A stretch of 46,315 bases of DNA from Bacillota bacterium (GTDB lineage Bacteria; Bacillota; Limnochordia; Darwinibacteriales; Darwinibacteriaceae), in NCBI GenBank assembly GCA_012520315.1, contig JAAYOM010000106.1, positions 1 through 46,315 on the forward strand, given 5' to 3'. Shown here in pieces: positions 7,284 through 16,268 of this stretch. A model generated the notes under the pieces. It did not search any database. It was not told the DNA's origin and was given only the letters and a program-made list of their open reading frames with translations. The translations under genes were made by a program, and so were the position numbers. Position 1 is the first letter of the stretch. Every line of letters begins with the position of its first letter.

Positions 7284-7832
7284 TTAGACAGCCTGTGGGT
7301 GTTTGCCCTCTAGAAACTGGGCCTTTGTAATACCCATCAGGAAAATTTCTTCTCTGATGTTCTGCTCGGTCAGCCTATGCAAGCGTCCCTCTTTCTTGAA
7401 ACCAGCTTTCTCGTAACAGCGCAGTGCAGCCTTATTGTCGGCTTGCACACGCAAGTACACACGGCTTAGGTTCATGTTGAGAAAGGCTTTGCGTAAAAGG
7501 GTGATAACCGCATCGGTTCCATACCCTTGACCTCGCATCTCACCACTAAAGATCTCAATTTTCAGTTCCGCTTCACCACTTCGCCAGGCGATATGATCGA
7601 GTTCAATTTCTCCAATATTTTGATCCTCCAGGAGAATTTGATAATGCACCCGGTAGCGATGGGGACTGACTAACTCTAATGTTACCTTGCCCCCCATTAA
7701 TTGCGACATCTGCCCCAACTCCTCAAGTTCCGAATTAGCTTCGCGACTTCTAATTTTACGGTCGAAGGAGATTCTACTCAACATATTCGGGTAAAAACGG
7801 CAATGCCCTGCAGGGAAAAACCGGCAGCGCAA
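7284..7832 (-). CDS. GNAT-family N-acetyltransferase
   Basis: Transfers an acetyl group from acetyl-CoA to an unknown substrate. The C-terminal two thirds shows the GNAT fold: acceptor strands (HYQILLEDQNIGEIELDHI), the coenzyme A loop in motif A (SGEMRGQGYGTDAVITLLRKA, R-x-x-G-x-G/A type) and motif B (NLSRVYLRVQADNKAALRCYEKAGFKKEGRL), typical of the RimJ/RimL-like branch. The start is unclear: TTG at 7832 lies 3 bases after the PHP stop without a clear ribosome site, and ATG at 7784 is an alternative, so about 16 N-terminal residues may be wrong. It ends just before a terminator. Confidence 0.85.
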   Translation of the reverse strand: MRCRFFPAGHCRFYPNMLSRISFDRKIRSREANSELEELGQMSQLMGGKVTLELVSPHRYRVHYQILLEDQNIGEIELDHIAWRSGEAELKIEIFSGEMRGQGYGTDAVITLLRKAFLNMNLSRVYLRVQADNKAALRCYEKAGFKKEGRLHRLTEQNIREEIFLMGITKAQFLEGKHPQAV

Positions 7833-7835
7833 GGG

Positions 7836-8660
7836 TCACTTCAGCCCATCCCGTGCCTGCGCAAGGTCTTCTAACCAGTTCCAGGGTATTTTATACTTCC
7901 CTAGATAAATATGGTCCTTTCCGCCCGGCCCGTGGCAGTCTGAACCTCCGCTAGGCAGAAGGTTCAGCTCTTTTGCCACCTCCAGGAAGTGTTGAGTCTG
8001 TTTTTCTGTATGACTGTAGTGAATTACTTCCAGCCCAACCAAGCCGGCGTCAAGAAGCGAAGGCAAAACGTTCAGATCTGTCAGCAAACCTGGATGGGCC
8101 AGGACCGGAACACCGCCTGCCCCGCGAATCAACTCCACTGCCTGTTCGGGAGTTAACTTAGGCCGCTTAACGTAAGCTGGGGCCCCTTGTCCTATATAGG
8201 CGTCAAAGGCCTCCTGTTTTGTCTGTACAATCCCCTTCTTCACCATAGCCGAGGCAATATGGCTGCGGCTCAGGACATCCCGATGGGAAAACTCCTGTAC
8301 ATCTGCTTCGCTCAAAAAGATGCCTAAACCGTCCAGACGATCCAGGATCTTCTCCACACGGGCGATGCGTTCTTTCCTCAAAGCAGTCAGTTTGTTCTGT
8401 AAGGGTTCATAAGCGGGATTGATCCACAGTCCAACAATATGCACTTCTTCCCCATTATGACCTGCCGCACTCAACTCAATTCCAGGTATCACCTGCAGAT
8501 CCTTCCGCGCAGCCTTCAGGGCAGCTTCAATCCCCGCTGTGGTATCATGATCAGTGACAGCTAGAGCAGCCAGACCGGCCCCTCTTGCCTCGCGCACCAG
8601 CTCTTCTGGCGTCCAGGTACCATCGGATTCGGTTGTATGTAAATGTAAGTCAGCAAACAA
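7836..8660 (-). CDS. PHP-domain phosphoesterase (RNase AM / TrpH-YciV family)
   Basis: Metal-dependent phosphoesterase of 274 residues. The metal-binding PHP motifs are all present: DLHLHTTESDGT at residues 4-15, VTDHDTT near 35-41, PGIELS near 59-64, LAHPG near 185, and the closing GGSDCHGPG near 238. Family members act as nucleoside 3',5'-bisphosphate phosphatases or 5'-3' RNA exonucleases maturing 5S rRNA. The position after sigF has no obvious functional meaning. Confidence 0.88.
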   Translation of the reverse strand: MFADLHLHTTESDGTWTPEELVREARGAGLAALAVTDHDTTAGIEAALKAARKDLQVIPGIELSAAGHNGEEVHIVGLWINPAYEPLQNKLTALRKERIARVEKILDRLDGLGIFLSEADVQEFSHRDVLSRSHIASAMVKKGIVQTKQEAFDAYIGQGAPAYVKRPKLTPEQAVELIRGAGGVPVLAHPGLLTDLNVLPSLLDAGLVGLEVIHYSHTEKQTQHFLEVAKELNLLPSGGSDCHGPGGKDHIYLGKYKIPWNWLEDLAQARDGLK

Positions 8661-8674
8661 AATTATCCTCTTTT

Positions 8675-9385
8675 CTATAACTCGTATCGCAATTGTCGAA
8701 TAATCCTCGCTTCGATGCGGGAGACCTGCCCCTGGGAAATACCTAGTTCTTTTGCCACTTCACTTTGACTTTTCTCTGCAAAATAACGCAGCAAAATGAT
8801 GCGCCGCTCATCAGGGGCCAAACTTTCCAGGGCCTGTTTGAGCATAAGATTTTCGTGGTCTCCAGCTATCGCCACAAACTCCTGAAACTCAGGTGCCTCT
8901 GATCCGCCCCCGGCGATCCGGGCTTGCAGTGAATACACAGGAGAAACAGCATCGAAAGCAAACACTACATCTTCCGGTTCCACTTCGAGCTCAGCAGCAA
9001 TCTCCGAAATGGTGGGGTTGCGTCCAAGTACCTGACCTAGCCTGTCTTTGGTCTGCAGGGCTTCGGAGGCAAGTTTCCTTGTGGACCTACCCACCTGCAA
9101 AGTCGATGCCTTCCGCAGATGCTGTTTGATCTCCCCCATAATCTTGGGAACCGCGTAGGTGGAAAACCTTACATCATAATCGAGGTCAAAGTCACTGATC
9201 GCCTTGAGCAGACCTAAGGCGCCGATCTGTACAAGATCCTCATATTCTAGGCCGCGCTCTAAGAACCTTCTGGCAATACTGTGTACTAACGGAAGGTTCG
9301 CTTCTACCAATTGGCTGCGGGCCGCCAGGTCACCTTGCTGGGAACGGGAAATCAAGTGCCGGAACTCTGCCTGTGCCATTGGCAT
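8675..9385 (-). CDS. sigF: RNA polymerase sporulation sigma factor SigmaF
   Basis: First forespore-specific sigma factor. The 236 residues contain sigma-70 region 2 (RRFLERGLEYEDLVQIGALGL, then FDLDYDVRFSTYAVPKIMGEI), region 3 (RNPTISEIAAELEVEPEDV) and region 4 with its helix-turn-helix (SQSEVAKELGISQGQVSRIEA). SigF and SigG are close paralogues; the assignment rests on its position 2 bases after spoIIAB in the conserved spoIIAA-spoIIAB-sigF order. Activity would be held by SpoIIAB and released by SpoIIAA. Confidence 0.96.
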   Translation of the reverse strand: MPMAQAEFRHLISRSQQGDLAARSQLVEANLPLVHSIARRFLERGLEYEDLVQIGALGLLKAISDFDLDYDVRFSTYAVPKIMGEIKQHLRKASTLQVGRSTRKLASEALQTKDRLGQVLGRNPTISEIAAELEVEPEDVVFAFDAVSPVYSLQARIAGGGSEAPEFQEFVAIAGDHENLMLKQALESLAPDERRIILLRYFAEKSQSEVAKELGISQGQVSRIEARIIRQLRYEL

Positions 9386-9387
9386 CC

Positions 9388-9819
9388 CTAACTCTCCACA
9401 TCTTTGACCCGTTTAATCATGGTGACTTTAGTCCCTTTGTCCACTTCAGAGGCGACCAACACCTGATCCATGTACTCATGCATAAAAGTGAAACCCAGAC
9501 CCATCCGTTCCTCGGGAATGCTGGTAAACCCAACCTCCTGGGCTTGCTCAATATCGGCAATACCCTGCCCAAAATCTTCAATGATGATGCTTAACTTGGG
9601 CCCCTCATAACTGGCTTCAATTTTTACCAGGCCTTCCTGCAGAGCATAGCCATGGATGACCGAGTTAGATACAGCTTCTGAGACGGCCACTTTAATATCT
9701 TCAAGTTCATCCAATGTCCAGTCTAACTGGCTGGCAAACAATGCAACCGCCGTACGAGCAAAGGCTACATTTCGGGTATCGCTCGGGATCTCCAGTTTGA
9801 TCCAGTTTGTAGTTGTCAT
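9388..9819 (-). CDS. spoIIAB: Anti-SigmaF factor / serine kinase SpoIIAB
   Basis: GHKL-type kinase that binds and inhibits SigmaF and phosphorylates SpoIIAA. The 143 residues show the N-box (DIKVAVSEAVSNSVIHGY), the G1 box (IIEDFGQGIADIEQA) and the G2 region (ERMGLGFTFMHEYMD), all conserved in functional SpoIIAB. Located between spoIIAA and sigF. Confidence 0.97.
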   Translation of the reverse strand: MTTTNWIKLEIPSDTRNVAFARTAVALFASQLDWTLDELEDIKVAVSEAVSNSVIHGYALQEGLVKIEASYEGPKLSIIIEDFGQGIADIEQAQEVGFTSIPEERMGLGFTFMHEYMDQVLVASEVDKGTKVTMIKRVKDVES

Positions 9820-9832
9820 TAAAGTCGCCTCC

Positions 9833-10171
9833 TTAAACCCGCTCTAGGACATCTTTGGTTGACTTGGCAAACTCTGATATTTTCTGAAAGCCCGACATCT
9901 GCAGGATACGCTTAATCTGGGGATTGGCTTGCACAAAAAAGAGCCTTCCTCCCCGTTCCTGGACTACCCGATAACGGCCGAGAATGACTCCCAAGCCTGA
10001 ACTATCGATAAAGGAAAGACCTTTTACATCCATGATCAAATCCTTAATAGCAGAGTGGGTTTCAAAGAGTTTAGTCAGCTTGTCTTTAAATTCAGGCGAC
10101 GTGTGTAAGTCGAGCTCGCCCTGCAAAGTAACTACAAGTGCTTGTCCCACCAGTTCAAAATCATACTGCAC
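9833..10171 (-). CDS. spoIIAA: Anti-anti-SigmaF factor SpoIIAA
   Basis: STAS-domain regulator; its unphosphorylated form displaces SigmaF from SpoIIAB. The 112 residues include the phosphoserine site in KGLSFIDSSGLGVILGRY (near residues 50-67) and the usual EGxLDLHTSPEFKD-like first half (GELDLHTSPEFKDK). Start is GTG, 7 bases after GGGAGG. First gene of the spoIIA operon, downstream of dacF with a 72-base gap that carries a SigmaH-like promoter and a hairpin. Confidence 0.97.
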   Translation of the reverse strand: MQYDFELVGQALVVTLQGELDLHTSPEFKDKLTKLFETHSAIKDLIMDVKGLSFIDSSGLGVILGRYRVVQERGGRLFFVQANPQIKRILQMSGFQKISEFAKSTKDVLERV

Positions 10172-10195
10172 AGGCTTCCCTCCCTTTGACGGTAT

Positions 10196-10223
10196 AAAGA
10201 GTTTTTCGAGGGCAAAACTCTTT
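10196..10223 (-). promoter_or_regulatory. Inverted repeat (10-pair hairpin) between dacF and spoIIAA
   Basis: The minus strand reads AAAGAGTTTT (10223-10214), an 8-base loop, then AAAACTCTTT (10205-10196). The arms are perfect but AT-rich, and no long T run follows. It overlaps the candidate SigmaH -10 element. It could be a weak dacF terminator or an operator/mRNA leader structure. Confidence 0.5.
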
Positions 10224-10230
10224 TACCTGC
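10202..10230 (-). promoter_or_regulatory. Candidate SigmaH promoter for spoIIA
   Basis: GCAGGTAAA (10222-10230) is followed after 11 bases by CTCGAAAAA (10202-10210), close to the SigmaH pattern (RnAGGAWWW, 11-12 bases, RnnGAATWW) with one mismatch in the -35 box and at least two in the -10 box. spoIIA operons are SigmaH-controlled in Bacillus and clostridia, which supports the placement. Motif-level evidence only. Confidence 0.4.
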
Positions 10231-10243
10231 TAATAAAAGGAAA

Positions 10244-11413
10244 TTAAAATACAGCCTGTGCCATCGCCTGCCCAAGGCGCACTATCAAAGCAAAGAGGCT
10301 GAGTTTTTCCACAGTCTGGCCCACCGTTAACGGACTCTTGCCTACCGCTTCCTCGCCGTAGAAGGCAGTGATACTGCCAACTGTCTGACCTTCCCTAATG
10401 GGCAGATCCAGGTCAGTTTCCAATTCTATCACGGTTGTCAAATCAAGCTCCTTGCCGCGCTCTACTGTAACTAGAAATCGTTCAGGAAGAACCACATCTA
10501 CAAGCTGGGGCGCGCCTGTTGGGCATTCTAAAGTTCCCACCGCCTCTTTGGCGGCGTAAAGCTCCAGACTCTGATACTTCCGAAAACCGTAATCCAAGAG
10601 CGCCCGGGCAGCACTCTCCCGTTCTTCTTCATTCTTATGGCCAAGGGTTACGGCAATCAGGCGAAAGTCATCCCTTTCTGCGGTAGCTGCAATGCAGTAT
10701 CCAGCCTCTGTTGTAAACCCGGTTTTCATGCCATCCACCCCGTAGTAGCGGCGCAGCAGTTTGTTGCCATTCCAAAGGACCGGGATTTTGGTGGTGTCGG
10801 CGCGCATGGTATACTCGTAGGTCGATACATAGTCCATCAGAAGCGGAACTTCCATGGCATGCCTAACCAGTGCAGCAACGTCTTCGACACTCATCAGATT
10901 AGAACCTGACTCTTCAGGGAGCCCTGTACTGTTTGTAAACACAGTCTGCTTTAAACCGAGCTCCTGAGAGCGGGCATTCATCAGCTCCACAAAGCTAGTT
11001 TCGCTCCCGGCCAAAAATTCAGCCGCCGCCACCGCTGCGTCGTTGGCAGAACCGACTGCAATCGCATAGATCAGCTCACCTAAGGGCAGCTGTTCGCCTG
11101 CTTCCAGCCAAATCCGAGAGCCCCGTTTCCTGGCTGCAAAGGGACTGGCGGTAACCAAGTCCTCAAGCGTAACTTCACCGCGATCGACCGCCTCCAGGAT
11201 CAAAATCAGGGTCATCAGCTTGGAAACACTGGCAACTGGAAGTGCTTCTTCAGCATTGTCTGCCAAAAATACACGTCCACTGTAGGGATCCATTAAATAG
11301 TAGGCTTTGCCGCCAATCTCAAGGGCCGCCGCATGCCCAGTTATCACACATAAGCAGAGAAATACCGCAATCAGTACCTTGAACCAAGAGAACAAACGCA
11401 CCGCTAGAGTCAC
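10244..11413 (-). CDS. dacF: D-alanyl-D-alanine carboxypeptidase, DacF type (penicillin-binding protein)
   Basis: Removes the terminal D-Ala from peptidoglycan stem peptides, outside the membrane. It has a signal peptide (WFKVLIAVFLCLCVITGHAAA) and the three serine-peptidase motifs: SxxK in VASVSKLMT, SxN in VGSANDAAVAA and KTG in DGMKTGFTTEAG. A C-terminal beta domain follows and a hydrophobic/amphipathic tail (ALIVRLGQAMAQAVF) could anchor it to the membrane. The GTG at 11413 lies 6 bases after a run of seven G and is preferred over ATG at 11428, which has no ribosome site. DacF immediately before spoIIAA is a conserved arrangement in spore formers. Confidence 0.92.
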   Translation of the reverse strand: MTLAVRLFSWFKVLIAVFLCLCVITGHAAALEIGGKAYYLMDPYSGRVFLADNAEEALPVASVSKLMTLILILEAVDRGEVTLEDLVTASPFAARKRGSRIWLEAGEQLPLGELIYAIAVGSANDAAVAAAEFLAGSETSFVELMNARSQELGLKQTVFTNSTGLPEESGSNLMSVEDVAALVRHAMEVPLLMDYVSTYEYTMRADTTKIPVLWNGNKLLRRYYGVDGMKTGFTTEAGYCIAATAERDDFRLIAVTLGHKNEEERESAARALLDYGFRKYQSLELYAAKEAVGTLECPTGAPQLVDVVLPERFLVTVERGKELDLTTVIELETDLDLPIREGQTVGSITAFYGEEAVGKSPLTVGQTVEKLSLFALIVRLGQAMAQAVF

Positions 11414-11421
11414 ATTCTTCC

Positions 11422-11445
11422 CCCCCATTACAATAAATATGGGGG
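11422..11445 (-). promoter_or_regulatory. Hairpin covering the dacF ribosome binding site
   Basis: On the minus strand CCCCCAT (11445-11439) can pair with ATGGGGG (11428-11422) across a 10-base loop. The second arm is the dacF Shine-Dalgarno, so the structure could limit translation initiation. Seen directly as an inverted repeat; the regulatory role is inference. Confidence 0.4.
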
Positions 11446-11456
11446 AGGACGATCCA

Positions 11457-12773
11457 TTATAACTCTTTTGCGGTGATTTTCCGGTAAATCGTCGGTGCCA
11501 GCAAGGGCTTGCCGTCCGCTATTTCAAACGCTTGTAGCACTTTGGCCGCAGCTGCTTCAAGCTTCTGCCTATCATTGGCATAGAGTGTGGCTAGGGCCTG
11601 ACCCTTTTGGATATGGTCTCCAACCTCCGTTTGCAGTTCGATGCCTACCGCAAGATCGATGACAGAGTCCTTGTGCTCCCGGCCGGCACCTAGCTCCATG
11701 GCTGTGACACCTATTACCAGGGGGTCAACCTTGTGCACATAGCCGGCAGCCGGTGCCAAGACCTCCTTGGCATGCCCCGCCTGCGGAAGCAAGCTGAGAT
11801 CATCTACAACTTTTGCGTCGCCGCCCTGAGCCTTGATCAGCTCTCTGAACTTGCCCAGGGCCTGCCCTGTCCGGAAGTTTTCCTCTGCCATCCGGCGCGC
11901 TTCACTGCGAGAATTCGTGATATCTGCCACTAACAACATCTCAGCAGAAAGTTCCAGACATAGCTCGGTGAGCCGGGCAGGCCCTTCACCCCGCAGAGTA
12001 AGAATAGCCTCTTTCACCTCTAAAGCATTGCCAACAGCCCTGCCCAAAGGCTGATTCATATCAGTTACCAAGGCTACTGTTTCCCGCTTGGCAAGCTGGC
12101 CGATCTGCACCATGGTCCTGGCCAGTTCCAGGGCTTCTGCTTCAGTTTTCATAAACGCCCCCGCCCCAACCTTCACATCCAGCACGAAGCCGTCTGCTCC
12201 AGCTGCAATCTTCTTGCTCATGATGGACGATGCGATCAGGGGAATCGAGTCTACAGTTGCTGTGACATCCCGCAGGGCATAGAGGAGCTTGTCAGCGGGA
12301 GCCAGCTGACCGGTCTGACCGACCAGGCTGAGTCCAATCTTGTTGACCTGGGTGATAAACTGTTCAGGACTGAGGTCGACCTTGAAGCCGGGAATGCTTT
12401 CCAGCTTATCGACAGTACCGCCTGTATGTCCCAGCCCCCGTCCTGACATTTTGGCCACAGGGACACCAAGACTTGCCACCAGCGGGGTTACAATCAAGGT
12501 AGTGGTATCACCGACGCCTCCTGTGGAGTGTTTGTCCACTTTGACACCTTGAATCCCGCTAAGATCCAGAGTGTCCCCTGAACGGGCCATAATTAAAGTC
12601 AGCTCCGCTATTTCCTCCGCATCCATGCCCTGGAAATAGACGGCCATAATCCAGGCAGCCATTTGGTAATCCGGAATCTCGCCCCGCACATAACCTGTGA
12701 TCAAAAACTCCAGTTCGGAGCGGGAAAGACGCTGCCCATCGCGTTTTTTCTGAATTAAGTCTACAGCATGCAT
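11457..12773 (-). CDS. pdp: Pyrimidine-nucleoside phosphorylase
   Basis: Splits thymidine and uridine with phosphate to give base and (deoxy)ribose-1-phosphate. The 438 residues start MHAVDLIQKKRDGQRLS and contain the family signature SGRGLGHTGGTVDKLESIPG (near 110-130), the phosphate-binding KVDKHSTGGVGDTTT and SSIMSKKIAAGADG. The C-terminal barrel-sandwich domain ends in KPLLAPTIYRKI. Pdp rather than DeoA is favoured by gram-positive context; its product feeds DeoB, encoded 15 bases upstream. Confidence 0.94.
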   Translation of the reverse strand: MHAVDLIQKKRDGQRLSRSELEFLITGYVRGEIPDYQMAAWIMAVYFQGMDAEEIAELTLIMARSGDTLDLSGIQGVKVDKHSTGGVGDTTTLIVTPLVASLGVPVAKMSGRGLGHTGGTVDKLESIPGFKVDLSPEQFITQVNKIGLSLVGQTGQLAPADKLLYALRDVTATVDSIPLIASSIMSKKIAAGADGFVLDVKVGAGAFMKTEAEALELARTMVQIGQLAKRETVALVTDMNQPLGRAVGNALEVKEAILTLRGEGPARLTELCLELSAEMLLVADITNSRSEARRMAEENFRTGQALGKFRELIKAQGGDAKVVDDLSLLPQAGHAKEVLAPAAGYVHKVDPLVIGVTAMELGAGREHKDSVIDLAVGIELQTEVGDHIQKGQALATLYANDRQKLEAAAAKVLQAFEIADGKPLLAPTIYRKITAKEL

Positions 12774-12787
12774 CGCTTCACACCTTC

Positions 12788-13957
12788 TTATGATCTGATT
12801 TGCGGCAAGAAACTGATCCCGACTGTATCATACTCAATCCCAAAGAAGTCTGCCGCTGTCTTGGCCACATCTGCAAAGCTGTGCCGAATGCCTAAATCAA
12901 CTGACTTGACAGCTGAGCCAGCAACTAGCAGGGGCACGTATTCTCTGGTATGATCTGTACCTGGAAAGGTCGGATCACAACCATGATCAGCCAGAATCAG
13001 CAACAGGTCATCCTGCTGCAGGCCGGCTAGGATCTCGGGCAGGCGGGCATCGAACTCCTCTAAGCCCCTGGCATAGCCGGCTGGATCATTCCGGTGACCC
13101 CAGAGCATGTCAAAATCCACCAAATTGGCGAAGATGAGGCAGGATTCTTGCTTCTCCTGCATCAGTTCCACAACGCGATCCACTCCGGCCATGTTGCCCT
13201 TGGTGCTGAAGGATTGGCTAATCCCCTGACCGGCAAAGATATCGGAGATCTTGCCTACCCCATAGACCGAGATACCACCTTCGCTGAGGGCATCCAGTAC
13301 CGTAGGCTTGAAGGGGGGCAGGCTGTAGTCATGGCGATTGGCAGTGCGCTGAAAAGCACCGACCTCGCCTACAAAAGGCCTAGCAATCACCCTTCCGACC
13401 CCATGTTCACCCTGGAGAAGCTCCCGGGCAATCTCACACCAAGCATAGAGCTGGTTTAAGGGCACAACTTCTTCATGGGCAGCGATTTGAAACACGCTGT
13501 CTGCAGAGGTATAGACGATGGGAAAACCTGTCCTTATATGTTCCCCGCCCAGCTCTTCAATGATTACTGTACCAGAAGCGGGATAGTTACCCAGAGTCTT
13601 GCGGCCGATCTTAGCCTCAAAGGCATCCATAACTTCAGCCGGAAAGCCTTGCGGATAAGTTGGGAACGGCGCCTCCAGAGTAAGCCCTGCAATCTCCCAG
13701 TGGCCGGTGGTGGTGTCTTTTCCCTTAGAAACTTCCCCCATCTTACCCCAGGCGCCTGCAGGCTTGGCCACAGGCGGCACCCCCTCAACCGGGATAATAT
13801 TGCCAAGACCGAGCCTTCCTGCGTTGGGCATGTTCAGACCGCCCACAGCCCGGGCCACATTGCCTAAAGTGTTACTGCCTTCATCACCGTAAAGATGCGC
13901 GTCGGGCAGTGAACCTACCCCAACGCTGTCTAGTACAACCAGCACAATTCTTTTCAT
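12788..13957 (-). CDS. deoB: Phosphopentomutase
   Basis: Interconverts (deoxy)ribose-1-phosphate and -5-phosphate in nucleoside salvage. The 389 residues are standard. Alkaline-phosphatase superfamily motifs are present: [18 protein letters not shown] with the metal Asp, [15 protein letters not shown] with the catalytic Thr, and near the C-terminus [18 protein letters not shown] with metal ligands. ATG overlaps the xerD stop by 4 bases, indicating coupling. Confidence 0.97.
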   Translation of the reverse strand: MKRIVLVVLDSVGVGSLPDAHLYGDEGSNTLGNVARAVGGLNMPNAGRLGLGNIIPVEGVPPVAKPAGAWGKMGEVSKGKDTTTGHWEIAGLTLEAPFPTYPQGFPAEVMDAFEAKIGRKTLGNYPASGTVIIEELGGEHIRTGFPIVYTSADSVFQIAAHEEVVPLNQLYAWCEIARELLQGEHGVGRVIARPFVGEVGAFQRTANRHDYSLPPFKPTVLDALSEGGISVYGVGKISDIFAGQGISQSFSTKGNMAGVDRVVELMQEKQESCLIFANLVDFDMLWGHRNDPAGYARGLEEFDARLPEILAGLQQDDLLLILADHGCDPTFPGTDHTREYVPLLVAGSAVKSVDLGIRHSFADVAKTAADFFGIEYDTVGISFLPQIRS

Positions 13958-14859
13958 GCTTCTTCTTCCTTTCTCGCCCGCGGGTGGGCCTTTCCATAGA
14001 CATCTCGCAAATGCCCCTTATCTAAATGGGTGTAAATCTGCGTAGTAGTTAAATCGGCATGGCCGAGCATTTCCTGAACAGAACGCAAGTCAGCGCCATG
14101 CCTTAAAAGATGGGTGGCAAAAGAGTGCCGGAGCATGTGGGGTGAGATATCCTGCTTGATGCCGGCTGCCCTAGCCCACCCCCTAAGGATTTTCCAAAAC
14201 CCCTGTCTGGTGAGGCGTTCACCTCTGGCATTCACAAAGAGAGCCCGCTGCCGGGGATTGGTCACCAGGCGCCCCCTGGCGTACTGGAGATACTCAGCAG
14301 TGGCCTTAAGGGCATGGGTGCCGATGGGAATGATCCGCTCCTTGTCCCCCTTACCTAGACAACGGACAAAACCAAGTTCATCAATGTCGCCCACGTCCAA
14401 GCCAACCAGTTCGGACACCCTAAGTCCTGATCCGTATAAAACTTCCAGCATGGCACGATCGCGATAACCTGTCAGCTTGTCCAGCCTTGGAGCCTTAAGC
14501 AGGGCCACAACTTCCTCTTCGCTCAGGATTTGCGGCAGGTTGTCTGGGAGTTTAGGCATGGCCGCGTAGGCGCAGGGATTGCTTGTTACCACTTGCTCAT
14601 CAGCCAAATAGTCAAAAAAGTTTCGCAAAGCAGAGATTTTGCGGGCCCTAGAGCGCGCACCTATCGATTGCCCTTCCAACTCTTTAAGGTATGCGGCAAT
14701 GTCCTGCGGCTCTACTTCAGTGAGGGAAAGTTCTCGCTTGGCCAAAAACTTCTGGAACTGGCGCAAATCTGTGGAGTAGGCACGGACAGTATTTTCCGCT
14801 AAGCCCTTTTCAATGCGCAGAAAGGAGTAGTAGGCATCGAAAATTAGTACATCAGGCAT
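13954..14859 (-). CDS. xerD: Tyrosine recombinase XerD
   Basis: Site-specific recombinase that resolves chromosome dimers at dif. The 301 residues have the N-terminal SAM-like domain ([20 protein letters not shown]) and the catalytic residues: Arg in [12 protein letters not shown], Lys in [12 protein letters not shown], HxxR in [17 protein letters not shown] in MLGHADLTT and the nucleophile Tyr in QIYTHL. Chromosomal context between spoIIM and deoB, as in Bacillus and clostridia, argues against a phage integrase. Confidence 0.95.
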   Translation of the reverse strand: MPDVLIFDAYYSFLRIEKGLAENTVRAYSTDLRQFQKFLAKRELSLTEVEPQDIAAYLKELEGQSIGARSRARKISALRNFFDYLADEQVVTSNPCAYAAMPKLPDNLPQILSEEEVVALLKAPRLDKLTGYRDRAMLEVLYGSGLRVSELVGLDVGDIDELGFVRCLGKGDKERIIPIGTHALKATAEYLQYARGRLVTNPRQRALFVNARGERLTRQGFWKILRGWARAAGIKQDISPHMLRHSFATHLLRHGADLRSVQEMLGHADLTTTQIYTHLDKGHLRDVYGKAHPRARKEEEA

Positions 14860-14873
14860 CTAGACCCCCCCCT

Positions 14874-15524
14874 TCAGATTAGAAATCCACTGCCAAATTG
14901 GGCCAAAAGCGGAGTTAGGTAGGTTTCAATTAAAGCTGCCAGCACAAACAGGCAGGCGCTACAGAAGGTCAGGAATGTGGTACTGGCAAACTGGGCGTAA
15001 ATTCCGTCTTTAGACAGACCAAGCATTGTCCGAAGGGCGGTGGCCGCAAAGGACAATGCACCTCCTGCTCCGATTAAAAGGGCCGGAACGACCAGGAGAT
15101 TATGGGGCAGAATGCAGGTTGTAGACAGGATCAGCCCCTGCACCATTGTCTCCTGAACGAGAAAACCTACAGTAAATCCCAGGACAAACCCCCTGACAAA
15201 CACAACAGCCAAGATTAGCGGAGCGCCAATCACAGTTAGGCCTAGGAGGAAGAGCAAGCCCGCTGTCTTGACAACATTTTCTGTCACACTTTGCAGAAAA
15301 ACTTCACCTCGCGGTGCAGCCTGCCCATAGTTGTCCCCGAAAGAGTTGTATACACCTGCTATATAACTGGCTAGATCATCCTTCTGTACAGGTGAGAGCT
15401 TGTGAGTGGCCACAGCACCAAAACCTAAACCGGTGACGAACAATAATATAAGTGCTAAGTAGAGCGGCAAGTGGCGTAGAAAGTACTTAGCCGCAAGTTC
15501 AGTAAAGGCCCCTGCTGCAAACAT
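14874..15524 (-). CDS. spoIIM: Stage II sporulation protein M (SpoIIM)
   Basis: Membrane subunit of the SpoIIDMP complex that degrades septal peptidoglycan during engulfment. The 216 residues contain about five hydrophobic helices. Signals include YLALILLFVTGLGFGAVATH near the N-terminus, the NVVKTAGLLFLLGLTVIGAP helix and FVRGFVLGFTVGFLVQ, which match the stage II sporulation M family. It lies just upstream of xerD as in many Bacillota. Expression under SigmaE is expected, but no convincing SigmaE promoter was found in the 48-base upstream gap. Confidence 0.93.
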   Translation of the reverse strand: MFAAGAFTELAAKYFLRHLPLYLALILLFVTGLGFGAVATHKLSPVQKDDLASYIAGVYNSFGDNYGQAAPRGEVFLQSVTENVVKTAGLLFLLGLTVIGAPLILAVVFVRGFVLGFTVGFLVQETMVQGLILSTTCILPHNLLVVPALLIGAGGALSFAATALRTMLGLSKDGIYAQFASTTFLTFCSACLFVLAALIETYLTPLLAQFGSGFLI

Positions 15525-15572
15525 ATCCGATCCACCTCTTCAGCTTATGCATTAACTAACACTATGCTTCGC

Positions 15573-16208
15573 CTAGAGAAAATATGATCCTAGGTGGCCG
15601 GTGCTGTTGATGCAGACGGTCTCCCACCAAGACCTCTCCCCTTGTTCAAAGTGGACAAACTCAGAAATGCCTGTGTTGCTTTGATGAATGAGGTGGGCCC
15701 TCTCCAGGGGAATGTGAAGGAGTGAAGCAATAAGCAACCGGAGCGCACCGCCGTGTGAGACAACAACAATTGTCTGGCCCCGGGCATCAGCAAGGCGTGC
15801 TGCCAGAAAACTGTGAAAGCGCTCCAGAACTTCGCCCGGCAGTTCTCCTCCTGAAACTCGAGTGTTTAAAACATTTCGACTGCGAGCCTCCCATTCATCA
15901 GGATGTTCCTTTTTAACCTGTTCACGCGTCTTTCCTTCCCACACCCCAAAGGATATCTCTCGCAAACGTTGATCCACTATGGGCGTGAGCTGGTGACCCT
16001 TGGCGATGTGCTCAGAAGTCAACAGAGCTCGCTTTAAATCACTGCTGTAGACAGCATCGATGATGCGGCTTTGCAGAAACTTGCCTACAACTTCCGCCTG
16101 CTTTATTCCCTTCGGAGACAAGGGGCTATCTTGTTGACCCTGATAGCGCTTTTCCTTATTCCACAGAGTCTCTCCATGGCGAATCAAGATCACTGTGGTT
16201 TTTGACAT
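15573..16208 (-). CDS. Histidine phosphatase (phosphoglycerate mutase-like)
   Basis: Histidine-phosphatase superfamily enzyme of about 211 residues. The catalytic RHG motif is in VILIRHGETLWNKEKRYQGQ, the second Arg/Glu in YSSDLKRALLTSEHIA and FGVWEGKTREQV, and the second His in IVVVSHGGALRLL. The sequence resembles CobC/PhoE-type broad phosphatases more than glycolytic GpmA; the substrate cannot be told. ATG at 16208 is chosen over GTG at 16220 because the GTG would overlap the GGGAGG ribosome site. Confidence 0.88.
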   Translation of the reverse strand: MSKTTVILIRHGETLWNKEKRYQGQQDSPLSPKGIKQAEVVGKFLQSRIIDAVYSSDLKRALLTSEHIAKGHQLTPIVDQRLREISFGVWEGKTREQVKKEHPDEWEARSRNVLNTRVSGGELPGEVLERFHSFLAARLADARGQTIVVVSHGGALRLLIASLLHIPLERAHLIHQSNTGISEFVHFEQGERSWWETVCINSTGHLGSYFL

Positions 16209-16268
16209 GCCTTTTACCACCTCCCTATTGGTTTAGTTCACTTTCGTTACTGATCGATCATTTCCTTC

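Noticed and set aside
7806-7815. Palindrome CCCTGCAGGG near the GNAT start
   Set aside because: A short 10-base palindrome inside or just before a coding start; no second copy or structure seen, so likely chance.
13954-14859. Tyrosine recombinase as a mobile-element or phage integrase
   Set aside because: Length, motif spacing and position between spoIIM and deoB match chromosomal XerD; no attachment repeats or phage genes nearby.
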